64,000 bases of DNA from Nymphaea colorata (lineage: Eukaryota; Streptophyta; Magnoliopsida; Nymphaeales; Nymphaeaceae), in NCBI RefSeq assembly GCF_008831285.2, contig NC_045138.2, forward strand, positions 5,857,205-5,921,204, given 5' to 3'. The position numbers and the translations under genes were made by a program. A model generated the notes under the pieces. That model did no database searches, was not told the origin of the DNA, and saw only the letters and a program-made list of their open reading frames with translations. Of this stretch, positions 55,808-64,000 are shown one piece after another. The first letter of the stretch is position 1. Each line of letters begins with the position of its first letter.

Positions 55808-57009
55808 TCTCTGCTTCCATTTGTTTTCTTCCACACAATCTTTGTAAATCGGTGGAAACTTAAGGAAAGCAATCGTTTGGCAACGCACGCATCCTCTCTC
55901 TCTCTCAAGGGCAGGGCCAGGACTCAATCTTTACCTTCGCATAATATGTTCCTATTTCTTTACGTTCTATTTGCTGATTTTATAAAAAGAATAAACCCAT
56001 CAGCCTGCCATCAGTTAATTTCAGCTAAAGGATGGCAAGATCGATGAAGGGTGCTAAATAAATCCGGAAAAGTCCCTCAACCCCAATCTTTTACGTTTAG
56101 TCACCTAGAGATTTGCCCTTGCTGTTCAAGTTTGTCGGATTCCTTTTTCAAGACTATTTGTTTATCTGATTGAATCATGTAAAAAGTTTGGATGCATGCA
56201 TGAACCTTCGGGAAGCGTATTTATTCAGGCGAGAGTTGATAATTATATTTTGGAAGGACGTTCTTAGTGTCAGCCACCAAAGCACAATGTTTTTTTTTAT
56301 TTATTTCTACTTGCTGATTTTTAATTTCTCGTTGTTTAATTTTGACCGTGTTTGTCTCTACAGTTTGGCAAGATCCACGATTGCAGATAAATAAATCCGG
56401 AAAAATCACCAACCCCAATCTTTCACGTCACCTACAACTTGTATGTCCCGACAATTAAGAAAGGAACATTAGAGGCGAAGTGCGCTTAAGCAGGGTTAAG
56501 CTAATAGAATGTGAAAGATATTAAAATGAAGACGAAAAGAATTCTTTAATCAAGTCCTAACTAGCGAACACCGTGCCAAACATATGTTGCCCGTAGTGGC
56601 ACGTGATCGTCACTTTTATAACCGATAATATTCTATTCGAAGCTTTCGTTTTAAATTAATTTCCTTTAAGTAGGAACAAAAAAGCAAGGTTCATGCAACG
56701 AACCACATTGTTATATGTGCTATACCCGTGAGTAGTTGAGCGTGTCTTTTTAGCGAACCTGGTCATATGTGCCAGCAAGATGGTTATTATGATGAAAATA
56801 CCCCCAGTTCATACAAGGAAAAATTACACAGAAAAAGAAAACTTATGTTTTTGAAAATCGAAAAAAGTAAAAAAACCAGAAAGGATATTTAAAAAAAAAA
56901 TACCAAAATCATCAATAACGTAAAAGCACTTCAACAAAGAACATTCCGGTGATGCTTACAGTGGGCTCGTAGAATAATAATTTAGTAATTGAGAATGGTA
57001 ACCACAACG

Positions 57010-57062
57010 TCGAGCTAGGTCTTCCATTGAGGCATCCATGATAGTATGATACCAGAGAGAGA
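57010..57062 (-). pseudogene. ERCC1-like exon (MDASMEDLAR), copy 2
   Basis: Here the acceptor CTGCAG is intact (57063-57068), but the exon has a 6-bp insertion before MDASMEDLAR and has lost its end (CPGIG and the donor are deleted). Copy 1 has the opposite pattern of damage: good end and donor, lost acceptor. Confidence 0.78.
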
Positions 57063-57508
57063 CTGCAGGAAACACAAGCTTGGTGAAGAATCACAGCATG
57101 ACCACCTGACTGGGTGAGCAGCAAGATGTTCACCGTCATTTTCCAAAATCACTTGCTGATGATAATGAGAATCAAGGAAGGCAGGCTCTTGATATTTGCA
57201 TAGTTAATTGCAGACTCTCTCCCTGACATTCAAAAGGAAGGTCATACAGAATGAAATTTTCACAACAAGTTGCTACTTGTGGAAAAACAAGGTGGTTTTT
57301 GGCATAAAAGAAACTTGCACGGATTTAAGAAATAACTACTAAACTTCCATGTGCGGCACATAGTTTAGACACATGCTTTCAACTCTATAACTAGCTTCCA
57401 TAAATCACTTTACCTGCACATTAGCGTCCTTACGATAGATAGATATGAAGCATTGAGATAAAAGAGCATGACCAAATGCAGAACAGGCTTCTTGTCAATA
57501 GCACTTAC

Positions 57509-57580
57509 CCCAAAAGCTGAGCTAAGGGTGACAACATCATTCTTATTGATATGACGAATGCTTGTCAACGCATGATTCAT
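57509..57580 (-). pseudogene. ERCC1-like exon (NHALTSIRHINK), copy 2
   Basis: Twenty-four codons read MNHALTSIRHINKNDVVTL and then SSAFG between an acceptor TTGTTAG and a perfect donor GTAAGT (57503-57508). Known plant ERCC1 proteins have HALTS, a short variable stretch, then DVVTLGS-FGSL at this place (family knowledge). It is one exon of the XPF-partner protein; the remaining exons were not found in the window. Confidence 0.82.
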
Positions 57581-58784
57581 CTAACAAAAGAAGATGGAAT
57601 TTTATAGATCAATGCATCCTGACCTCAGCACACCAGCTATTTAGCAAAGTTCTTGTTGCTGAGGACATAACAGAGTAAAACGGGGAATGCAAACAATATC
57701 ACTTAGAAACTTGAAGTCATGTGATTTTGGAAATATAAAACATCGGACCATATTTAGAGAAAAACCGAAAAGTCATAAAATTAGAAACATCAAATGAATA
57801 ACAAATACTGCTCCAAGCATACAGATTTTTCCGTTGCAACACTACATCAATAATGTAAAATCACTATAGCAAAGAGCATTCTTGTGGTGCTTACAATCAC
57901 ACAATATCAACAATCCATGAAACTCAAAGGTGGAATTCTCAAAAGAGATTGGCAATCCATTTTTATACTTCACCCATACTTTCATTAGTAAGGTACACTG
58001 GTGGGATACACTTTTGCAAAACTGAGCTCTGTAGAGAGTTCCTTGAAAGCTACCACAAGAGTTTGAATAGAGACCAGATAACAAGCCAGCACAACCAAAT
58101 CAGAAGACTCAACACACAAACACATTAAATAATAGACTCACATGACCACAAATAAAGCTATAATAGAAGGAAAAACTCTTTTAAGATGTTTTTCTGACGT
58201 TTCCGCACAAACCAGCACCCATTCGGTACAAGGCCAAAACATTTATCCTTCCTTAAGTCAAATTCTACTTTATATGTCAGTTACTTGAATCAATCATCCA
58301 ACGATCCTGAGTAAAAAATCCAAAAAAAACACTCTTGTGAATCAACTTTTGAGTCTTTAACAATAGAACCTAACAAAAACTAAAAATGTTAGCATAAAAA
58401 AAAATATTGACTATGTGCAAAAGAGATTAAGCTGATAATGTTGTCATCAAGGTAAAATCAAACATCTAAAAACAAAATGTAAGAACAAAACAACTACCAA
58501 ACTTAGAACATGACTTGGTCTGCATAATATGTTTGGATTGTTGTTCAATCATGTCATGCTATCTCATATTCAACAGTGTCCTACAAGAAAACCAACAATA
58601 ATTGATTAATAAACAACTACTATAACATATAAGCACAAATGAACATGATAAACTTTGGTATACATACATTACTAATACATACATTACTAACCTTTAGCAA
58701 TATCTTATCCAATTACCTACACAAACTAATTCTTTAAATATCTTGGACTCAATGAATTCCTACATTCATCTACAATTCAACCTC

Positions 58785-59850
58785 TAGTACTAAAAGCAGA
58801 TTCAGAGACAACTGTAGTAATATGAATATACAATATATCTCGTGTCATATGTAATAAAATGAGGTATTTCAATTCTTTATCTTTTCACCAAATCAATATA
58901 TCAAATGAATCATGAGTAATAGCATCAAATTTGAGCAATCCATCTTCTAAATACATATCAAGTTGAGACATGGGAGCTTGGAAAGGAATATTCTCTGTTT
59001 TATTTAAAGAGCTAAAAAATCTTACACTATATCTATTGGAATTGTTACATGATGAGTGAGTCTCTCTCATATAAAAGTAGTAGCATCACATTCAATATCT
59101 TTTTTTAGACCTTCAATTTTTGCAACTTAGCTGTTATAGAGCTCTTGCAATGTATCTCTTACTAATGTTATTTGATGTTACTTTTTTTGTATTTGACTAA
59201 AAGTCTTTAAAAAGACAAAGTATGTTCAACTTAACTTTATCATTGGATCTAGTATGGAAGAAATAACAATTAATATATTGTATACTTATCAAACTTTTCT
59301 TTTATTTTAGATGTCATTCTCTTTATAAAGCTGCATCCATTCACAACTTCTTGTAATAGTTATTGAACACTCAAAATTTCTAAGAAAAATAGGTTTGTTG
59401 TAGGATACTTGGACCTGAAAAAAACACAGAAACATTATAAAATGCTTTAAGAAAAGTACATATTTTTTTGTATTCTTTCTCATTCATCTGCATCCATCAA
59501 CCAAGTAAAACTAGCATCTTTCATATTATATCTATCAAAAACATGCTTGTACATAAGTGCATCCTGAAACATCAAATGAGTAGAATTCCATCAAGTTGCA
59601 ATATCTAGCACCAGCTTCTTTTGACCACGACTTTCAAATTCATTTACTATAAGTTGAAAGTTATAAAGTCTTGATGAAAAACATTTTATATGTTTGATTG
59701 TATCTCTGATCTTTTCAAGTTCATCTCTAATAGCTGACAAACTATATTGCACCATCATATTTACAATATGTGCACAACAATAGACATGATAAAATTTACC
59801 GCCTTGGTATAGATGTACACCACTTTTCTCTAAAAATTCTTTCAAAGTTT
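58785..59850 (-). pseudogene. hAT-family transposase remnant
   Basis: In minus-strand order: CAHIVNMMVQYSLSAI and IRDTIKHIKCFSSRL (59845-59650); LDIAT-WNSTHLMFQDALMYK (about 59610-59530); YPTTNLFFLEIL; IKEKFDKYTIY; LDPMIKLS; SQLDMYLEDGLLKFD; FDILIW; and YLILLHMTRDILYIHITTVV with SESAFST (58885-58785). This is the usual order of a plant hAT transposase from the mid-domain to the C-terminal dimerisation region. Several in-frame stops and frame changes kill it, and the N-terminal BED zinc finger was not seen. It abuts the LRR fragment of NLR4, so it probably inserted into an NLR gene. Confidence 0.88.
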
Positions 59851-59984
59851 TTATAGGAAACTTCCATTACAGTGGTAATGAATTTATAAGGGAAATCTCC
59901 ATTACACAAATTTTCGACATCTCCATTAGACCAATTTTTCCAATACTTTACTTAAGCGATATGTTGGTATTGGACAGTAATCCA

Positions 59985-60384
59985 AAATTGCCCAAATGCA
60001 TGATTGGGATGAAAATCGCTTCAGCACCTTCCTAACCTCATTAAGTTAGGATTGGATGGCAGCTTTGGAATCAATAGTACTGCCATCAGAGGTATCGACA
60101 TTTCTACCCTCCCTCGAGAATCTAACTTTGAAGGACAACAATGCTAGAGATCTCAAATGGGGAAAGGTGCCCCGGTGTGGTGTCTCCCCCAACTAGAGGC
60201 TTTGGACCTACACTGTTTCACCAAGGACATCAGCTTGGTAGGCCATTGGCAATGCCTTCCGAAACTGAAAAACCTTTGGCTTTCTGACTTCCCCAATCTC
60301 AAGTCTCTTGTGGATGTCAATGATATTACTCCCCAACAGAATGAAACAACATGTCCTACTGATGCAAAGCAACACATTGCCTAA
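59985..60384 (+). pseudogene. NLR4: C-terminal LRR fragment
   Basis: Starts near a degenerate copy of the NLR2 KCPSARLGWKLL region. It continues through STFLPSLENLTLKDNNARD-like sequence to DISLVGHWQCLPKLKNLWL, DFPNLKSLVDVNDITPQQNE and TTCPTDAKQHIA, where it stops (60382-60384), about 30 codons earlier than NLR3. Frame breaks are present before 60157. The 3' flank (AAATTGTCTGAAATATGTGT) is shared with NLR2 and NLR3. All upstream domains are missing; a hAT remnant lies directly upstream. Confidence 0.9.
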
Positions 60385-60619
60385 ACCTTTTCTCTTCATT
60401 TTAAATTGTCTGAAATATGTGTGGTTTTTAAAATTGGTGTCGTTTTGGTTAAATATTCAACTTTTTGCATTTCATCATCTCTTTTCTCTCTTCTCCTTTA
60501 TCTATACCAGCACTATAAACCACTATATTGCCACTTGCTATTACGTGTCAACCCATCCCACCTTATATCTTAAACTTAATTTTAAAATATTGTTAAAAAA
60601 GATATATAGTCATTAGATT

Positions 60620-61440
60620 GGTACTAGCCATGGTTTACGTTGTCGTGACCGTTTATGAAGGTCTTAGCAACAAATTATGGTTCTTTTAAAGGGTGTTTTA
60701 TTTCCTTAAATGTTTATTTTATAATTAAAATTGTAAAAACAAAATTGTTCCTCAAACTGGATTTCACATGAAAATTTCACTTCTACTGTTCCTTTGGGTT
60801 CCATAATATGAAATTTTGAAAATGATGTGTTTGATAAAAACAGTAATAAAATTCTACAATTGGAGAATTACAACTTTCGTATCTTGTGCCCTAATGTAAA
60901 ATGAAAAAAAAAAGAAAATCCTAGAATCATAATTTCACCTCCTAAGGGATAATCACAATTCCAGAATTTTGATTCAACAATAAGCCCAAAATTTTGAAAT
61001 CAAAATTCTTCATTTGCTAACACATTTCTCATTTCTTCAAAAACGAGAATTTTAATTCTAGAATTCTACAATTCATACCTTGTCAAATACTCACTTTTGG
61101 ATGTCAATGTATCCAATTTGAATGAGATATCCAATCATACTGTTCTGAAAAAATTGAATATGAAAAAAAAAACGAATATCTGATTAAGAAATCAGATTGG
61201 ATTCGGCTTTAAGAAATGAGATATGCTCCGATTCGAATATAAATAAAATCTGATCAGATTCGGATCAGTTTTATTTTTAAGCAAATATCCTACATCTAAT
61301 GCTCTTAGATTTTGAAAATCGGCCAAATTTGGTTCAAAGTTCATATTCGGATTCAAATATGAATGTAAAAATCGGATTCGGATTGTGAAATCAGAATTTG
61401 GGTTCAGATTTGAACATCACTTTTTTTGTTCCTACTCAAA
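60620..61440 (+). repeat. Composite repeat, parts A and B (downstream of NLR4)
   Basis: Same order and strand sense as after NLR2: GTCATTAGATTGGTACTAG, part A, GATGTCAATGTATCC, then part B. Confidence 0.82.
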
Positions 61441-62235
61441 TCTGAACAGAGATAGATATTAATAACAGAGAAAAAAAAATTAAAAGAAAAAAATCAAAGA
61501 GAGAGCGAGAGAGAGAGAGGGAGAGAGAGTGAGTGTGAGAAATCAAAGAGAGATAAAGGAAGAGAGATTAATGAAAGATGGAGAAAGAGAGATCTTAAGA
61601 AAGAAATTAAAGAGAAAGAGTGATTAATAAAAGAGATAGGAATAGAAATTTTAAGAGAGAAATCTAAGGGAGATGAAGAGAAATTAATGAAAGAGAGACA
61701 AAAGAAGTTAAGAGAGAGCAAGATTTTTAAAGAGGAGAGATAAATTGAAGAGAGAGACTGAGGGCATTGGTAAGAAAGATGAAAAAAGGTTTTACAAGAT
61801 ATATTGAAGAAAGAGGGAGAGACAGAGGTTAATAAAGAGGACAGACTGATAGATGTTAAGAAAGAAATCTAAGAGAAGAGGGACAGATTAATAAACGAGC
61901 GAGAAAAATATATTTTAATTGAAAAACTGAAGAGAGACAAAACATTAATAAAAGAAGGAAAAAAAGAATTTAAAAAGGATATCAAAGAGAGAGATGGAGT
62001 GAGGGAAAAGATAAAAGAGAGAGAAAAAAATTTTAATAGATGAATCAAAGAGGAAGAGAAAGAGAGATTTAAAAGCGAAAGATAAAGATAAATTGGTGGA
62101 AAGAAAGAGAAATAGAGATCAAACTAAAGAGAGAAAAAATTAATAAAGGATAGAAAGAGATATTTTAAGAGAGAGACTTGAAGAAAGAGAGGATAAAAAA
62201 AGTAAAAGAGATACTTAAGTGAAAAATAGAAGAGA
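61440..62235 (+). repeat. Purine-rich tract (part C)
   Basis: About 0.8 kb of A/G on the NLR4 coding strand, with units matching 24966-25785. Confidence 0.88.
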
Positions 62236-62380
62236 GAGAAAGAGTAACCAAAGAATAGTTTACTCCAGAAGAGAAAGCCCCTCCCATTGTTGAGTATGGG
62301 AGGAAGCGAGACTATGGGTAAGAATAGTCCACTCTAAAAGAAGTTGGTAAAAGTGTCACTTCTTGTGCTCTTGTTCTAGT
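62235..62380 (-). repeat. Composite repeat, start of part D (truncated)
   Basis: GAAGAGAAAGCCCCTCCC and AATAGTCCACTCTAAAAGAAG correspond to 25800-25880. The copy then breaks off and a new part A begins. Confidence 0.7.
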
Positions 62381-63540
62381 GTTTGATGGACTTGAATTTT
62401 GATTTTAGAATTAAAATTGTAAAAACTAAATTCTACCTTCAATTAGAATTTCAAATGAAAATTCCACTTCTAGTTTTCGTTTGTATTAGTGAAACTTTGG
62501 TTTTAAAAATGATGTGTTCGATAAAACAAAAATTCAAATTCTATGACGAAACCTTCATAACATGCACATGCTCTAAAGAAAGAAAAAAATTGTAAAATTC
62601 TAGAATCATAATTTCACCCCCAAGGTACAATCACAATTCCAAAATTTTGATTCAACAATGTACCCAAAATTAGGGATGTCAACGAATCGGATTCGGATCG
62701 GATACATCTTCAATCATATCTGTTTTTTCGGATATTCATATATTCGGATTCGGATTCGAATTCGAATAGAGCAAAGTCATATCCAAATCCGAAATCCGAT
62801 TTTACAATCCGAATCCGAATTTTGAACCGGATTTTGCCATCTTTCAAGTATTAGATAGAGGATATTTGTCTAAAACTGAATCCGATCCGAATCCGTATCC
62901 GAATCCGATCCGATATTCATGTATATCCAAATCCGAATCCGAATCCGATCGGATGTCATTTATTAAATCCGAATCGGATCCGATTTCTTAATCGGATATT
63001 AAATTTTTATCCATATCCGATTTTTTCGGATCGGATCGGTCGGATATCCAATTCAAATCGGATATATTGACATCCCTACCTATAATTCGAGAATCAGAAT
63101 TCTTCAATTGACAATGCAATTCCCATTTCATTAAAAAATGAGAACTTTGATTCTAGAATTCTACAATTTATGCCTCATCAAATGCTCACTTAAGGATGTC
63201 AATATATCAGATTTGAATCGGATTCTAATCAAACTTTTCAAAAAAATCAAATATGAAAAAAATTGAGTATCTGATTAAGAAATCGGATTGAATTCAGCTT
63301 TAAGAAACGACGTTCGATCAGATTTAGATATGCATAAATATCTGATCGGATTCAGATCAGATTTATTTTGAACCAATCCTATATGCAATGCTTTTACATT
63401 TTGAAACTAGGCCAAATTTGGTTCAATATTTAAATTCGGATTCAGACATGAATATAAAAATCAGATTTGGATCAGATTCATATTCTAAAATCAGATTTCA
63501 TTTTGGATTTGTATTTTTTTTTGTTCATGCTCGAATCTGA
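62380..63540 (+). repeat. Composite repeat, parts A and B, next copy
   Basis: A second A-B unit directly behind the first, interrupted by the miniature element at 62671-63078. Part B restarts at AAGGATGTCAATATATCAG (63193). Confidence 0.8.
62671..63078. mobile_element. 408-bp hAT-like miniature element rich in TCGGAT
   Basis: The ends TAGGGATGTCAA (62671) and TTGACATCCCTA (63078) are exact inverted repeats. The flanks CCCAAAAT (62663-62670) and CCTATAAT (63079-63086) match at 6 of 8 positions. The interior is packed with TCGGATTCGGAT and TCCGAATCCGAAT strings and has no coding capacity. Confidence 0.85.
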
Positions 63541-64000
63541 ATAGAGATAGATGTTAACAAAAAAGAGAAAAAAATTAAGGGAGAAAACAAAGAGAAGCAA
63601 GAGAGACTTAGAGAGAGAAAGTTCAAAGAAAGATAGAGAAATAAATATCTTAAGAGAGAGATTAAACAGAAAGAGTCCTTCATAAAAGAGAGACAAATAG
63701 AGACTTTAAGAGAAAACTCGAAGAAAAATAAAGAGGGATTAACAAAAGAGAAAGAAAAAAAATAAAATAAGAAATTAAAAGAGACAAAGATATTTAAAAA
63801 AGAGAGATAAATTGAAGAGAGAGAGAGGGAGGGAAATTATAAAAAAGAAAAAAAATGAAGAGAAATATTGAAGAGAGAGGGAAAGACAGCTATTTATAAT
63901 AGTGAGAGAAGGAGAGATTTAAGAGAGAAATCCGCGAGAGGGAGAGAGATCAAATCGCGATATTAATAAGCAAGAAAGAAAAAGATATTCTAACATAGAA
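63540..64000 (+). repeat. Purine-rich tract (part C), cut by the window end
   Basis: A/G-rich repeat of the same type, running off the window. Confidence 0.85.

Larger units (their letters stand above)
55511..56267. other. Intergenic DNA with a miniature element and a tandem duplication
   Basis: Apart from the two features listed separately, the phrase TAAATAAATCCGGAAAA with CAACCCCAATCTTT near 56058 recurs near 56388, inside the duplicated block, showing local duplication. A frame at 56200 reads MNLREAYLF, which recalls LREAYFYKC of the NLR LRR, but the match is too short to call. Confidence 0.45.
56268..58964 (-). repeat. Duplicated block, copy 2, carrying ERCC1-like exons and a hAT end
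   Basis: Collinear with 15023-17711. It continues without a break into the rest of the hAT transposase (to 59850), so this copy shows that the transposase and the ERCC1 exons belong to one larger unit. Confidence 0.88.

Noticed and set aside
56170-56230. LREAYLF resembling the NLR LRR motif LREAYFYKC, suggesting NLR4 continues left of the hAT block
   Set aside because: Only seven residues match and the flanks do not; too weak without an alignment.
62671-63078. TCGGAT-rich stretch as a telomere-like or satellite array
   Set aside because: It has exact inverted ends and a target-site duplication, so a miniature element explains it.

Overview
The window is nuclear DNA of a flowering plant. Three things show this: coiled-coil NB-ARC-LRR (CNL) immune-receptor genes, spliced fragments of plant genes (UVR8-like, DRP5B/ARC5-like, Pumilio, ERCC1-like), and plant-type Ty1/copia, L1-like LINE and hAT elements. 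The species cannot be read from the sequence. The DNA is AT-rich, with long purine-only tracts and (TA)n microsatellites. I saw no rRNA, tRNA or CRISPR.

Only one long gene looks intact: NLR3 (50005-53805, minus, 1266 residues). Its relatives are broken. NLR1 (12863-15018, plus) has frameshifts and stops and is cut off early in the LRR. NLR2 (19908-23893, plus) lacks its coiled coil and has one nonsense codon and one single-base deletion. NLR4 is only an LRR C-terminus (59985-60384, plus). There is also a start-codon relic (11909-11971) and a 24-residue LRR relic (44734-44806, minus). In NLR2 and NLR3 most of the LRR is a regular 20-residue (60 bp) repeat in alternating pairs (120 bp), with about 21 repeats in NLR2 and 10 in NLR3.

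Layout. 1-5340: a dynamin (DRP5B-like) exon fragment, an 87-bp tandem duplication, a long LTR-like non-coding element and a GC-richer leader-like stretch. 5341-8074: a purine tract and dispersed repeats. 8080-11839: a copia deletion derivative with both LTRs and a 5-bp target duplication. 11845-15018: a purine tract and NLR1. 15023-17711: a duplicated block carrying two ERCC1-like exons and a hAT transposase end, present again at 56268-58964. 17712-19907: degenerate repeats. 19908-23893: NLR2. 24130-34310: a composite repeat containing nested insertions (a hAT element at 29391-33924 that holds a 3.8-kb LTR-like element at 29957-33802). 34453-37750: a decayed LINE. 38027-38114: an orphan UVR8-like first exon. 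38855-42905: more composite repeat. 44497-44806: a Pumilio 3' end joined to an LRR relic. 46430-49740: composite repeat again, in mirror orientation, leading into NLR3. 54-60 kb: repeats, the second ERCC1/hAT block and NLR4. 60620-64000: two further composite-repeat copies.

The main structural theme is that a composite repeat (called A-B-C-D-C'-E here; C and C' are the purine tracts) follows the 3' ends of the NLR copies in a fixed order and strand. It appears to have moved with the NLR genes by segmental duplication. Several unrelated host genes are represented only by one or two exons, which points to repeated capture or shuffling of gene pieces by mobile elements. All relationships come from reading the sequence by eye; no alignment or database search was run.
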